DNA from: Pseudomonadota bacterium
GTDB taxonomy: Bacteria > Pseudomonadota > Gammaproteobacteria > Xanthomonadales > Rhodanobacteraceae
NCBI GenBank assembly: GCA_021827205.1
Contig: JAKAWV010000016.1
Span: 1-64,000 of the forward strand
DNA length: 64,000 nucleotides
Direction of reading: 5' to 3'
Shown: piece by piece, positions 45,788-57,251 of the stretch
How the letters are laid out: the number at the start of each line of letters is the position of its first letter
How positions within the stretch are numbered: position 1 is the stretch's first letter
Notes under the pieces: generated by a model
Told to the model about the DNA's origin: nothing
The model's database searches: none
Seen by the model: only the letters and a program-made list of their open reading frames with translations
Made by a program: the position numbers and the translations under genes

Positions 45788-47338
45788 ATGTCCAGCACCA
45801 CGCTCAATCCATCCGAAATCAGCGAGCTGATCAAGCACCGCATCGAACAATTCAAGCTTGGCGCCGAAGCACGCAACGAGGGTACCCTGATCAGCGTGTC
45901 CGACGGCATCGTGCGCATCCACGGCCTGGATGACGTGATGCAGGGTGAGATGATCGAACTGCCCGGCGAAACCTTCGCCCTGGCGCTCAACCTCGAGCGC
46001 GATTCGGTGGGCGCCGTGGTGCTCGGCGATTACGAGCATCTGCGCGAGGGCGATCGCGTCAAGACCACCGGGCGCATCCTCGAGGTGCCGGTGGGCGAGG
46101 CGTTGCTGGGGCGTGTGGTGAACGCGCTGGGTCAGCCCATCGACGGTCGCGGCGCGATCGCCGCCAAGGGCACCAGCCCGATCGAGAAAGTCGCGCCCGG
46201 CGTGATCTGGCGCAAGTCGGTCAGTCAGCCGGTGCAGACCGGCTACAAGTCGATCGACGCCATGATTCCGATCGGCCGCGGTCAGCGTGAGCTGCTGATT
46301 GGCGACCGCCAGACCGGAAAATCCGCGCTGGCCGTGGACACGATCATCAACCAGAAGGGTTCCGGCATCAAGTGCATCTACGTCGCCATCGGTCAGAAGC
46401 AAAGCTCGATCGCGGCCGTGGTGCGCAAGCTCGAGGAATTCGGCGCGCTGGAGCACACCATCATCGTCGCCGCATCGGCGTCCGAATCGGCCGCGATGCA
46501 GTACATCGCGCCCTATTCCGGCTGCACCATGGGCGAGTATTTCCGTGACCGTGGCGAGGACGCGCTGATCATCTACGACGATCTCACCAAGCAGGCCTGG
46601 GCCTACCGCCAGATCTCGCTGCTGCTGAAGCGTCCGCCGGGTCGTGAAGCCTATCCGGGCGACGTGTTTTATCTGCACTCGCGCCTGCTCGAGCGCGCCG
46701 CGCGCGTCAACGAGGAGTATGTCGAGAAGGCTACTGCCGGCGAGGTCAAGGGCAGGACCGGTTCGCTGACCGCGCTGCCGATCATCGAGACCCAGGCGGG
46801 TGATGTGTCGGCGTTCGTGCCGACCAACGTGATCTCGATCACCGACGGCCAGATCTTCCTCGAAACCGACTTGTTCAACGCCGGCATCCGTCCCGCGGTG
46901 AACGCCGGCGTCTCGGTGTCGCGCGTCGGCGGCGCGGCGCAGACCAAGATCATCCAGAAACTGGGCGGCGGCGTGCGTCTGGCGCTGGCGCAGTACCGCG
47001 AGCTGGCGGCATTCGCGCAGTTCGCATCCGATCTGGATGCGACCACGCGCGCGCAGCTCGAGCGCGGCCAACGCGTCACCGAGTTGATGAAGCAGAAGCA
47101 ATACAGTCCGCTGTCCGTGGCCGACATGGCGGTGTCGCTGTATGCCGCCAACGAAGGCCATCTGGATGACCTGAAGATCGCCGCGATCCTGCCCTTCGAA
47201 CACGCGCTGCATCAGTACATGCGCCAAAGCCACGGCGCGCTGATGCAGACGATCGACGCCAGCGGCGACTGGAACAAGGACATCGAGGGCACCTTCAAGC
47301 AGGCGCTCGCGGAGTTCAGGAAGACCGGAAGCTGGTAA
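45788..47338 (+). CDS. atpA: ATP synthase F1 subunit alpha
   Basis: A 516-residue nucleotide-binding but non-catalytic subunit. The N-terminal [17 protein letters not shown] contacts delta. The P-loop [39 protein letters not shown], the arginine finger region [37 protein letters not shown] and the C-terminal helical domain are intact. A heptad array begins 5 bp after its stop codon. Confidence 0.98.
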   Translation: MSSTTLNPSEISELIKHRIEQFKLGAEARNEGTLISVSDGIVRIHGLDDVMQGEMIELPGETFALALNLERDSVGAVVLGDYEHLREGDRVKTTGRILEVPVGEALLGRVVNALGQPIDGRGAIAAKGTSPIEKVAPGVIWRKSVSQPVQTGYKSIDAMIPIGRGQRELLIGDRQTGKSALAVDTIINQKGSGIKCIYVAIGQKQSSIAAVVRKLEEFGALEHTIIVAASASESAAMQYIAPYSGCTMGEYFRDRGEDALIIYDDLTKQAWAYRQISLLLKRPPGREAYPGDVFYLHSRLLERAARVNEEYVEKATAGEVKGRTGSLTALPIIETQAGDVSAFVPTNVISITDGQIFLETDLFNAGIRPAVNAGVSVSRVGGAAQTKIIQKLGGGVRLALAQYRELAAFAQFASDLDATTRAQLERGQRVTELMKQKQYSPLSVADMAVSLYAANEGHLDDLKIAAILPFEHALHQYMRQSHGALMQTIDASGDWNKDIEGTFKQALAEFRKTGSW

Positions 47339-47343
47339 GAGAG

Positions 47344-47374
47344 CCGGGACTCGGGACTCGGAACTCGGAACTCG
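47344..47374. repeat. Heptad array, ACTCGGG orientation
   Basis: Four consecutive heptads (TCGGGAC, then TCGGAAC variants) run just after atpA. They are the reverse complement of the CCCGAGT units 75-125 bp further on, so transcript from here could fold back on them. Confidence 0.85.
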
Positions 47375-47448
47375 CTGAAGCGGGTTGCGCAGTTCCGGAA
47401 TCGAGACCCGGAGAAGAAACGACCGGGAGGATGGCGATTTGGCTTTGC

Positions 47449-47497
47449 GCCGGATCCCGGGTCCCGGATCCCGAGTCCCGAGTCCCGAGTCCCGAGG
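47449..47497. repeat. Heptad array, CCCGAGT orientation, reaching the atpG ribosome site
   Basis: Seven heptads: GCCGGAT, CCCGGGT, CCCGGAT, three CCCGAGT, then CCCGAGG. The last unit supplies GAGG, the likely Shine-Dalgarno of atpG, 9 nt before its GTG. Confidence 0.88.
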
Positions 47498-47506
47498 TTT
47501 TCAAAC

Positions 47507-48373
47507 GTGGCCAACGCACGCGAAATCCGCAGCAAGATCCGCAGCACGCAGAACATGCGCAAGGTGACGCGTGCGCTGGAGATGGTTTCGGCCTCGAAAA
47601 TCCGCAAGGCGCAGGATTTGATGCGGGCCTCACGCCCCTATGCGCATCTGATGCGCCAAGTGATCGGCCATGTTGCGCACGCGCATACCGAATATCGGCA
47701 TCCGTTCATGGCGCGCCGCGAAGCGGTGCAGCGCGTCGGTTATGTGGTGGTTTCGACCGATCGCGGTCTGTGTGGGGGCCTCAACGCGAATCTGCAGCGC
47801 AAGCTGGTTGCGGAGATTCGCGCCTGGCGCGCGCAAGACATCGAGGTCGATGTGGTCGCGGTGGGGCAGAAGGCGCTGCAATTCTTCCGCCGCCTCAAGG
47901 ACATCCATCTGGTCGGCTCGGCCACGCATCTGGGCGAGCGTCCGCGCGTCGAGGATCTGGTCGGCGTGATCAAGGTTCTCCTGGACGCCTATACTGCCAA
48001 TCGTATCGACCGCGTGTTTCTCGCCTACAACGACTTCATCAACACCATGAGTCAGAAGCCGACGGTGGATACGCTACTGCCATTGCCCGCGGCCGCAAGC
48101 CTGCAGGTCGGCCACGACTGGGACTATCTGTACGAGCCGGATGCCCCCAGCGTGCTCGATCCGGTGCTCAAGCGCTATGTCGAGGCGCTGGTATACCAGG
48201 GCGTGCTGGAGAACCTCGCCTGCGAGCATGCGGCGCGCATGGTGGCCATGAAGAGCGCCTCGGACAATGCCAACAAGCTGATCGAGACATTCACCCTGAT
48301 CTACAACAAGGCCCGTCAGGCGGCGATCACGCAGGAAATCAGCGAGATCGTCAGCGGCGCGGCGGCGGTGTGA
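47507..48373 (+). CDS. atpG: ATP synthase F1 subunit gamma
   Basis: A 288-residue central-stalk subunit. The N-terminal helix [35 protein letters not shown], the [14 protein letters not shown] signature and the C-terminal helix [43 protein letters not shown] are complete. The start is a GTG, whereas the other atp genes use ATG, and its ribosome site lies in a repeat array, which may hold its translation down relative to alpha and beta. Confidence 0.97.
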   Translation: MANAREIRSKIRSTQNMRKVTRALEMVSASKIRKAQDLMRASRPYAHLMRQVIGHVAHAHTEYRHPFMARREAVQRVGYVVVSTDRGLCGGLNANLQRKLVAEIRAWRAQDIEVDVVAVGQKALQFFRRLKDIHLVGSATHLGERPRVEDLVGVIKVLLDAYTANRIDRVFLAYNDFINTMSQKPTVDTLLPLPAAASLQVGHDWDYLYEPDAPSVLDPVLKRYVEALVYQGVLENLACEHAARMVAMKSASDNANKLIETFTLIYNKARQAAITQEISEIVSGAAAV

Positions 48374-48391
48374 TCGAACAGCCTGGAGTCC

Positions 48392-48416
48392 GCGAAGAAC
48401 GCCAAGAACGCGAAGG
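48392..48416. repeat. Short imperfect 9-mer tandem (GCGAAGAAC-like)
   Basis: GCGAAGAAC, GCCAAGAAC and GCGAAGG follow one another between atpG and atpD. A loosely complementary TTCGCGCTTTTCGCGC lies about 40 bp further on. It resembles an extragenic repeat type I associate with Xanthomonadales; the copy number elsewhere cannot be judged here. Confidence 0.4.
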
Positions 48417-48480
48417 CTTTGGGGATGTTCCTTGGATATTTTTCGCGCTTTTCGCGCCCTGCGCAGACGACAGAATTTGA

Positions 48481-49947
<1,467 letters not shown>

Positions 49948-50000
49948 GGCCAGCCGGAAACGGAGAGCCGCGAGCCGGACAAGCGTACACCAATAATTTT

Positions 50001-50021
50001 CGGCTACCGGCTACCGGTCCG
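50001..50021. repeat. Short heptad repeat, CGGCTAC units
   Basis: CGGCTAC occurs twice and is followed by CGGTCCG in the atpD-atpC spacer. The 7-bp period and CGG start match the other spacer arrays. Confidence 0.55.
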
Positions 50022-50057
50022 ACATCCATCCGCATCAACCAATCGAACCCGACGACC

Positions 50058-50480
50058 ATGACCACCATCCGTTGCGACATCGTCAGCGCCGAGGCCGAGA
50101 TCTTCCACGGCGAGGCCACGCTTGTGGTCGCCAGCGGCGCCATGGGCGAGCTGGGCATCACGCCGCGCCACGCGCCGCTGATCACGCGCCTGAAGCCGGG
50201 CCAGGTCGAGGTCGTGCGCCCCGATGGCGAGCGCCTGTCGTTCTATGTCTCCGGCGGCATCCTCGAGGTGCAGCCGCAAGTGGTCACGGTGCTGGCCGAC
50301 ACCGCGTTGCGCGCGGCCGACATTGACGAGGCCGCCGCGCTCAAGGCCAAGCAGGAAGCACAGGACGCACTGAGCAATCGCAAGGACGCCATCGAGCTGG
50401 CCGAAGCGCAGGCGCAACTGGTGCAGGCGATCGCGCAGTTACAAGCGCTGGAGCGGCTGCGCAAGCAGCTCAAGCACTGA
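50058..50480 (+). CDS. atpC: ATP synthase F1 subunit epsilon
   Basis: A 140-residue regulatory stalk subunit. The beta-sandwich begins [45 protein letters not shown], and two C-terminal helices (from about 90) follow. The ATG at 50058 is conserved in position; the frame open upstream lies in the atpD tail. It ends the nine-gene atp operon. Confidence 0.97.
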   Translation: MTTIRCDIVSAEAEIFHGEATLVVASGAMGELGITPRHAPLITRLKPGQVEVVRPDGERLSFYVSGGILEVQPQVVTVLADTALRAADIDEAAALKAKQEAQDALSNRKDAIELAEAQAQLVQAIAQLQALERLRKQLKH

Positions 50481-50515
50481 GAACCTGTGTGCGTGCATCA
50501 GCAGCGCGTGCGCAA

Positions 50516-52504
50516 TCAGGGTTTGCTGGCAGGCTCCGCCTGCAACCAGTGCAGCGCCACGCCCGGTCCGGCATAGAGCACCTGCGCGCGCTGATCCTTG
50601 CCGATGACGCCGGCCAGCGCCTGCAGCGCGGCCAGATCGCTGGCCGGACACAGGCCGTCGCCGGTGGTTACCAGGCTGCGTTCGGCGACGACGCTGGTGC
50701 CAGCCAGTTGGTAGCGCGCCCGATAGTGGCCAGCGCTGTTGCTGAAGTTCACCGGCGGCGGAATGGCGATGAAGTGGCTGCCCGGCGGAAAACTCAGGCG
50801 CGTGTTGCTGACGCGTGCGCTGCCGGTGCAAGCCAGCGGCAGGCGGCGGGTCTCAGCGTCGCCGCCGGGCACGTTGATCCACGTGCCGGAGCCGGGAATG
50901 GTCACCGCCGCCGGGCCGGGCAGTTGCGCGAACGCCGGCACCTTCACCTGCATGCGCAGCACGAACGGCCGGGCGAAATCTAGCGGGTTGCCGAACTGCA
51001 TGTCGCCGGTGCCCTGCATGCCGCGCGAGGCCAGCATGCTTTGCATGATGTATTTCTCTTGCCCTGGGCGCACGCTGAGAAAATTGCCGCGCATGCCGAT
51101 GTCGGTGGCGCCGATGCCGCGCTCGCTGCTGTGCGCGATCAGGCTGCCGTCGACGGTGATTTCGCTGTGGTCGTCCGAGATCAGACCCATGGTGGCGGGA
51201 CCAAAACCGGGCGTATGCAGCACGCGTGGCTCACCCCGCACGGCGCGCACCAGCACGATTTGGCGCCCGAGATCGCTGCTGGGCAACTCGCCGAATGGCG
51301 CCTCGCCCGCGGTGGAATCGACGAACAAATGCCACTGCGGCAAGTACGTGATGATGTGATTGAAATGGTTGGCGGCCACTCGCGGCGGGCGATTGGGGCC
51401 GCCGGCATTGATCAGCGCGCCGACCGCATCGATGCCCTTGGCGGCGAGCAGCGCCTCCAGTAGCGTGGCGTGGTCCTTGCAGTCGCCGTAGCGGTTGGCG
51501 ATCACGGTATCGGCATCGTGCGGCACCACGCCGCCGACGCCGAAATACACCGCCACGTAGCGGATGTGCTTGCTTACCCAGTCGTAGATCGCCACCGCCT
51601 GCGCGCGCTTGCCGCTGATGCCGTGGGTGATCTCGTCGGCCAGCTTGCGCACCTCGGGGGTCACCGCGGCCTTGGCCCTGGCGCGCGCCCAGTAGGCGTC
51701 GCCGATGGCGGCGTAATCGGGGAACGTGCTCACCATCACCCGTGGCGAGAACACGTAGGGGTTGGGCGCGATGGTCTCCGGCGTCATGGGCGGCACGTTG
51801 TTCAGCGCGAAACCAATCAACTTGCGGCCGCTGCCAGCCGGTGCTGCAGGCGTCCACGGTTGCATGCCGTGGGACTCGACGTGAAACGGCAGGTCCGCGG
51901 GGATGTCGTAACTCAGCCGCACCTTGCCCCAGTCGCCGTAGCGCGAGTAGCTTTCGATATCGCTGAACTGATCAGGGAACAGCGCCTCGTGGGTGTCGAT
52001 GCGGTAGCTGTAGTGCAGGGTCGCGCCTACCGCCAATTGCGGAAACACGATGATGCGCAGCTCGGTGTCGGAGAACATCGGCGCGCCTACGCCGGCGTTG
52101 TCGAGCTTGGTGAAGATCTGGTTCTTGCCCACCTCGATGCGCTTGCCATCCGGGGTGCTGACCCAGGCGGAGAGCACGTCGAGTTTTTGCCGCGACACGC
52201 TGTACGACAGGCGCACGCTGCTCCACTCGCTGATGCCGGCGACGGTGTTGATGCGCACGCTGCGCGTGACCGTTTCGTTGAAGCTGCCGTTGCGTTCGAT
52301 GCGATAGGCATCCGCCAGTAGCAGATTGCTGGAGGCCGATTGCACCTCGGCGCGCGCTGGCGCGGGAATCACCTCGGGAATCGTGCGGTCCGGCGTGGCG
52401 GCGTTGCCCGCGGTCGATGTGGGCGCCGCTGGCAACAATTGCGCGTGGGTTGAACCCGCGGCCAGCAGCGTCACGAGGGCGAAGGTCGAAGCGATGCGAC
52501 GCAT
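50516..52504 (-). CDS. DUF3857/transglutaminase-like exported protein
   Basis: A 662-residue exported protein. Signal peptide 1-21 (LLAAGSTHA). The N-terminal DUF3857 domain (about 60-250) has VRLSYSVSRQKLDVLSAWVSTPDGKRIEV. The central transglutaminase-like fold has Cys at about 342 in ANRYGDCKDHATLLEALLAAKG, His in NHFNHIITY and Asp in LFVDSTAGE, the full triad. A C-terminal beta domain follows. The family may act as protease or amidase on the cell envelope; substrate unknown. It lies convergent with atpC, with 35 bp between. Confidence 0.88.
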   Translation of the reverse strand: MRRIASTFALVTLLAAGSTHAQLLPAAPTSTAGNAATPDRTIPEVIPAPARAEVQSASSNLLLADAYRIERNGSFNETVTRSVRINTVAGISEWSSVRLSYSVSRQKLDVLSAWVSTPDGKRIEVGKNQIFTKLDNAGVGAPMFSDTELRIIVFPQLAVGATLHYSYRIDTHEALFPDQFSDIESYSRYGDWGKVRLSYDIPADLPFHVESHGMQPWTPAAPAGSGRKLIGFALNNVPPMTPETIAPNPYVFSPRVMVSTFPDYAAIGDAYWARARAKAAVTPEVRKLADEITHGISGKRAQAVAIYDWVSKHIRYVAVYFGVGGVVPHDADTVIANRYGDCKDHATLLEALLAAKGIDAVGALINAGGPNRPPRVAANHFNHIITYLPQWHLFVDSTAGEAPFGELPSSDLGRQIVLVRAVRGEPRVLHTPGFGPATMGLISDDHSEITVDGSLIAHSSERGIGATDIGMRGNFLSVRPGQEKYIMQSMLASRGMQGTGDMQFGNPLDFARPFVLRMQVKVPAFAQLPGPAAVTIPGSGTWINVPGGDAETRRLPLACTGSARVSNTRLSFPPGSHFIAIPPPVNFSNSAGHYRARYQLAGTSVVAERSLVTTGDGLCPASDLAALQALAGVIGKDQRAQVLYAGPGVALHWLQAEPASKP

Positions 52505-52603
52505 GAGTGTCCGTTCCCGGGGTGGTGTGCGGGCGAGTCTAGGCGGAATTCGGTGTTGCTGTTGGCTGGGCCGGCGGCACGCTGCGGCCGGCCCAGCCGC
52601 GTT

Positions 52604-55600
52604 TCAATCGTGGACCGGCGCGGCGCCGACCGCGTGCAGGCTGGTGTTGAGCGTGGCCAGTTCGGGACCACGCAAGCGCCGCCAGCGCGCCAGGGTTTCC
52701 TGCAGGGTCGCGTGCGCCAGGCGGAAGCCTTGCTCGGCATCGATGGTCGGCGGCACGTCGGCGTTGTCCACCGCGTGCTCGAGGCTGTCCATGCGCGCGG
52801 CCAGCGCGGTCAGGCTGTCGAGGTGCGTGGCTGGCGTGCCCACCGAGTTCGACGGATCGACAGCGGGGATGTCGCTGAGCGCCGCGAGACGCGCGCGGAA
52901 TGCGTCCAGCGCGGTCGCTTGCGCGGTCGGCAGCGTGGCGCCGGCCTTGTCCAGCGCCTGCTGCAGACGACCGGCACCACGCAGTGCGCTGGCCAGCTTG
53001 GCGCGATCGGTTTCGATCGCCTGCGCCAGCTTGAGTTGCGCGGCGTAGGCAGCGTTGCTCATGCCGCGCACGCGCGGATCGGGCAGCAGAGTCAGCGGCT
53101 GCGCATGGCGCTGGCCGTCTACGTCCAGTACCACGCGATACGCGCCCGGCGCGGCCCATACGCCGTCGCTCCACACGCCGTGCGGGGCCAGCGCCGCGGG
53201 CGCCGCCCAATGCAGATTCCACACGAAGCGGTGCATGCCGGGCGTGGTCGCCAGCGGCGTCGGTTGCTGCACCCATACCGGCGCAATATGAATCTTGGCG
53301 AGGTCGATGCCGGGCAGCGCGTCGCTGCTGCTGTAGCGGCGCACCACCTGGCCGGCGGCATCGAGGATGCTCAGGCTCACCACTTTCGCCGGCGTCTTCA
53401 GCACGTAGTCGATGTACGCACCGCTGGGCGGATTCTTGCCGCGCGGCTCGCTCAGCGGCAGCGGCGTGCCGGCGAAGCCCAGCGGGCGCACGCGATATGC
53501 CACCGCCGGTGCGAACAGATACGTCCCGGGCGCGGTGGCCGCGGCCGCCATCTGCCGCAGCGGGGTGATGTCGTCCATGATCCAGATGCCGCGCCCGTGC
53601 GTGGCGATCACCAGGTCGTTGTCCTTGACCAGAAGATCGCGCACCGAGGTCACCGGCAGATTCTGCTGCAGCGGCTGCCAGCGGTCGCCGTCGTCAAAGG
53701 ACACGAACACGCCGAACTCGGTACCGGCATAGAGCAAGCCGGGGGTGACCGGATCGACCGTGACCACGTTGACGAAATCGCGCGGCGGAATACCGTGGGT
53801 GATCGCCTGCCAGGTCTTGCCGCCGTCGCGCGTGCGGTAGATGTAGGGATGGAAGTCATCCAGGCGATGGCGGTCGATGGCGATGTACGCCACCCGCGCA
53901 TCGCGCGGCGAAGCGGCGATGGCTGCCACCTTCGACCATGCCGTCAGCGGCGCCGGCGTCACATTGGTCCAGTGTGCGCCGCCATCGTGCGTGGCCCAGA
54001 CCAGGCCATCGTCGGTGCCGGCCCAGATCAGTCGCGCATCGATCGGCGAGGGCGCGATGCTGTACACCACACCGCGGCGCGGTCCGGCGATCGGGCTGTC
54101 GGCGGCGGTGCTGGCATCGAGGTTGGCCGGCACGGCGGGATCGGGCCGCGTCAGATCGGGGCTGATCGGCGTCCAGTGCGCGCCGCCGTCGAGGGTGCGA
54201 AACACGCGCTGATTGCCGAAGTACAGCGCCTTGGGTTGTGCCGGCGAAAACACCAGCGGCAGCGTCCAGGTGGCGCGATACAGCCCCGGCCAAGCCAGGG
54301 TCGGGTTGACCGATTGCGTCTGCTGGGTACGCCGGTCGTATTTGTCCACCGAACCACCGTAGGTGTTGCCGTAGATCAGGTCCGGATCGCGCGGGTCCAC
54401 CGCTATCTCGCCGCTCTCGCCGCCGGCGGTCAGCTCGTGAAACTGCATCATGCTGATGCCGTCCACGCCGTGCTCGCTCTGGCTGGGCAGGCACACCGCG
54501 CCGGAATCCTGCTGCGCGCCGCATACCCAGAACGGGAAGCGGTTGTCGGTGGTGACGTGATAGATCTGCGCGGTCGGCTGGTTGTACCAGCTCGACCAGG
54601 TCTTGCCGCCGTCGATGCTGACCACCGCGCCCTGATCCACGCCCAGCATACGGTGCGCGGGATCGCTGGGGTCGATCCACAGCGTGTGGTAATCATCGCC
54701 GCCGGGGGCGCCCTTGATCGGCACGAAAGTCTTGCCGCCGTCGCGCGATTCGTACAGCGCGGTATTGGCCGCGTAAACCACATCCGGATTGCGCGGGCTG
54801 ACGGTGATGCCGCCGAAGTACCAGCCGCGCTGCCAGATGCGCACGTCGGAACTGACGTGCGTCCAGTGCGCGCCGCCGTCATCCGAGCGATACAGGCCGC
54901 CGGCCTTGGCATCGACCATGGCGTAGACGCGCTGCGGATCGGTGGGCGCCACGGCGATGCCGATGCGCCCGGGTTGTGCGGCAAAGCCGTGCGCGGGCTG
55001 GCTGATCTCGGTCCAGGTTTTGCCGGCATCGGTGGATTTGTACAGGCCCGAGCCGGGGCCGTTGGACGGCGGATACACGTTCCACGGCGGGCGCCGCGTC
55101 TGCCACAGCGCGGCGTAGATCACGCTGGCATTCCCGGGCTGGAAGGCCAGGTCGATGGCGCCGGTGTTGACGTTCTTGTACAACACTTTCTGCCAGGTCC
55201 GGCCGCCATCCGTGGTCTTGAACACGCCGCGTTCGGCGTTGGGACCATAGGGGTGGCCCAGCGCGGCGACGTAGACGATGTTCGGATCATGCGGATCGAC
55301 CAGCACGCTGCCGATCGCCTGCGTGTGGGTGAGGCCGATATGCGTCCACGTGCGCCCGGCGTTGGTGGATTTCCACATGCCATCGCCCATGGCGATGTCC
55401 GAGCGCATGTCGGCCTCGCCGGTGCCGACATAGATCACATCGGGGTTCGACGGCGCCACCGCCAGCGCGCCGATCGAGCCCACCGGTTCGGCGTCGAAGA
55501 TCGGCCGCCAGGTACGCCCGGCGTCATCGCTGCGCCACACGCCGCCATCGACCGCGCCGAAGTAGAAGCGTTGCGGATGCTGCGGCACGCCGCTGACCGC

Positions 55601-55777
55601 CAGCACGCGTCCGCCGCGAAACGGCCCGATCAGGCGCCAGTGCAAATCCTGGAACAACGCCGGCGCCACTTGCGCAAGGCCGGGTGCCGCGGCAGGCGCC
55701 GCCATGGCCAGCGTGCCGCCCGCGGCCAGCGCGGTGAGCACAGTCAACAGCAGAGTCTTGCCGATCGAAGTACGCAT
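52604..55777 (-). CDS. Large exported Asp-box/VPS10-like beta-propeller protein
   Basis: A 1057-residue exported protein. Signal peptide is about 1-26 (ending AMA). Many Asp-box repeats follow along the first 750 residues, such as SDDAGRTW, STNAGRTW, TTDGGRTW, SDDGGAHW, SRDGGKTF and THDGGAHW, forming one or two sortilin/VPS10-like propellers. Residues from about 760 to the end form another beta domain and a helical tail with the DUF-like HDSLTALAARMDSLEHAV type coil. No catalytic residues can be assigned; relatives are annotated only as glycosyl-hydrolase-like BNR proteins. ATG at 55777 starts the signal peptide; the frame stays open 42 codons further. Confidence 0.87.
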   Translation of the reverse strand: MRTSIGKTLLLTVLTALAAGGTLAMAAPAAAPGLAQVAPALFQDLHWRLIGPFRGGRVLAVSGVPQHPQRFYFGAVDGGVWRSDDAGRTWRPIFDAEPVGSIGALAVAPSNPDVIYVGTGEADMRSDIAMGDGMWKSTNAGRTWTHIGLTHTQAIGSVLVDPHDPNIVYVAALGHPYGPNAERGVFKTTDGGRTWQKVLYKNVNTGAIDLAFQPGNASVIYAALWQTRRPPWNVYPPSNGPGSGLYKSTDAGKTWTEISQPAHGFAAQPGRIGIAVAPTDPQRVYAMVDAKAGGLYRSDDGGAHWTHVSSDVRIWQRGWYFGGITVSPRNPDVVYAANTALYESRDGGKTFVPIKGAPGGDDYHTLWIDPSDPAHRMLGVDQGAVVSIDGGKTWSSWYNQPTAQIYHVTTDNRFPFWVCGAQQDSGAVCLPSQSEHGVDGISMMQFHELTAGGESGEIAVDPRDPDLIYGNTYGGSVDKYDRRTQQTQSVNPTLAWPGLYRATWTLPLVFSPAQPKALYFGNQRVFRTLDGGAHWTPISPDLTRPDPAVPANLDASTAADSPIAGPRRGVVYSIAPSPIDARLIWAGTDDGLVWATHDGGAHWTNVTPAPLTAWSKVAAIAASPRDARVAYIAIDRHRLDDFHPYIYRTRDGGKTWQAITHGIPPRDFVNVVTVDPVTPGLLYAGTEFGVFVSFDDGDRWQPLQQNLPVTSVRDLLVKDNDLVIATHGRGIWIMDDITPLRQMAAAATAPGTYLFAPAVAYRVRPLGFAGTPLPLSEPRGKNPPSGAYIDYVLKTPAKVVSLSILDAAGQVVRRYSSSDALPGIDLAKIHIAPVWVQQPTPLATTPGMHRFVWNLHWAAPAALAPHGVWSDGVWAAPGAYRVVLDVDGQRHAQPLTLLPDPRVRGMSNAAYAAQLKLAQAIETDRAKLASALRGAGRLQQALDKAGATLPTAQATALDAFRARLAALSDIPAVDPSNSVGTPATHLDSLTALAARMDSLEHAVDNADVPPTIDAEQGFRLAHATLQETLARWRRLRGPELATLNTSLHAVGAAPVHD

Positions 55778-55969
55778 GAGTCGGTTCCCAAGATGGGCGG
55801 GCAACCGCGCCCGGGGATGGCCAACGCCGCATTGCATCATGCGCACGGCGAACCAGTGATCTGGAATGCAGCCTTTGGGCTTGGACTCGCAATCAGCGCA
55901 CAAGTTTCGCGCAGCACGTGCTCAGGCAAACAGGTCTTGCGCACCAGCCGCCGCACTGGAAGCTCTCCC

Positions 55970-55997
55970 CGGTCCTCGGTCCTCGGTCCCCGGTTCC
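55970..55997. repeat. Heptad array, CGGTCCT units
   Basis: CGGTCCT twice, then CGGTCCC and CGGTTCC, immediately after the hemY stop and before the start region of the Asp-box gene. Confidence 0.85.
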
Positions 55998-56000
55998 CGA

Positions 56001-57251
56001 CTACTCCGGCAACCGCGGCAGCCCCTGCGCATCGCGCCGCTCGACCGCGATCGGGCGCGTGTTCATGCGCCCCGTGTCGCTGAGCGGCTGACTGGCTTCG
56101 CCCTGGCTCAGGCGCAGCGCATTGTGCAGCGCGCGGCAGGCATCGGCATGCTGGCCGAGGGCTTGCAGCGCCGTCCCCAGCAGTTCCCAGGCGCGCGCGC
56201 TCGGCGCCAGACCCAGCGCGCGCTCCAGCGCTTCGCGCGCGGCAGCGGGGTGATGCAGGCCGAGCTGCAGTTGACCGATGGCGGTCAGCAGCGCGGCGTC
56301 GTTGGGATGCGCCTCCAGCCAGCGCTCGGCGCGCTGCAGCCGCGCCGGCAAGGTGTCGGGTTCGCCCAACTCGGCCCAGGCGTCGAGCAATTGCGAATCC
56401 CACTGCCGTGCCAGCGCGGTTTCGATCTCGTCCATGGCTGCCAGACCGGCGCCGAACTGCGCGGCGCGGCGCGCGTAGGCGGCGACCACGCCGGGCGGGC
56501 GTCGCTGCGCGCGCGACAAATCGGCCCACAGCGCGTTGATCGCGCCGGCGCCGTTGGCCTCGGCGATGGATTGCGCCAGTACGCGCGCTTCCAGTTCGGC
56601 GTAGGCGTTGGGGCTTAGCGCGGCGCTGGCGCGCAGCGGCTCCAGCGCGCTGCGCGCGCGATCGGTGCGGTCGGCGGCCAGCGCGGCCTCGACCAGTTCC
56701 ACCCAGCCGGCCGGCGGCAGTTGTTGGCTTTCGGCGGCGGGCACCAGCAGCGCGAGGGCTTCCTCGGCGCGGCCTTCGTGGCGCAGCACGCGCGCGCGCA
56801 GCACGCGCGCGGCGCGCGGCGCCTGCTGGCTGGCCTCGTCCAGTGCCTCCAGCGCGCGCTGGGCCTCGCCACGACGATATGCGGCCTCGGCTTCGGCCAG
56901 CAGCGCGGGTGCGCGCAGCGGCCCGAAGCGCGCGGCGCGGGTCAGCGCGCGCTGGGCGTCGCCATGGCGGCCTTCCATCAGCGCGATGAGACCCTCGGAA
57001 AAACGCTTGCGACTCATGCGCCGGTGACGCCGCGACATGGCGCCGAACGGCCAACGCAGCAGGCGCCACGCCAGGCCCAGCGCGATCCACAGCAGCAGGA
57101 TCAGCAGCGCCAGCGCGACCACGGTGCTTTCCAGTTGCCAGCCGTGGAAACGCAGCAGCACGTAGCCGGGATCACTGGCCAGCGCGTGCCAGCCCAGCGC
57201 CGCGACCAGAGCCACCAACAGCAGCCACAGCACCCAGCGCCACAATTTCAT
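56001..57251 (-). CDS. hemY: HemY, heme-biosynthesis-associated TPR protein
   Basis: A 416-residue inner-membrane protein. Two membrane segments (about 5-22 and 43-65) precede a C-terminal TPR domain with Ala-rich repeats and NDAALLTAIGQLQLGLHHPAAAREALERAL. HemY_N features are ALASDPGYVLLRFHGWQLESTVVALALL and the FGPLRAPALLAEAEAAYRRG start of the repeats. Its exact role is not settled and it is not the protoporphyrinogen oxidase of the same name. Its ATG overlaps the hemX stop by ATGA. Confidence 0.92.
   Translation of the reverse strand: MKLWRWVLWLLLVALVAALGWHALASDPGYVLLRFHGWQLESTVVALALLILLLWIALGLAWRLLRWPFGAMSRRHRRMSRKRFSEGLIALMEGRHGDAQRALTRAARFGPLRAPALLAEAEAAYRRGEAQRALEALDEASQQAPRAARVLRARVLRHEGRAEEALALLVPAAESQQLPPAGWVELVEAALAADRTDRARSALEPLRASAALSPNAYAELEARVLAQSIAEANGAGAINALWADLSRAQRRPPGVVAAYARRAAQFGAGLAAMDEIETALARQWDSQLLDAWAELGEPDTLPARLQRAERWLEAHPNDAALLTAIGQLQLGLHHPAAAREALERALGLAPSARAWELLGTALQALGQHADACRALHNALRLSQGEASQPLSDTGRMNTRPIAVERRDAQGLPRLPE

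Noticed and set aside
52553-56083. Plus-strand open frame of 1176 codons
   Set aside because: It is antisense to the Asp-box protein gene. The minus strand gives a signal peptide and repeated Asp-boxes; the plus product is Arg/Gly/His-rich without a recognisable domain, a high-GC shadow.
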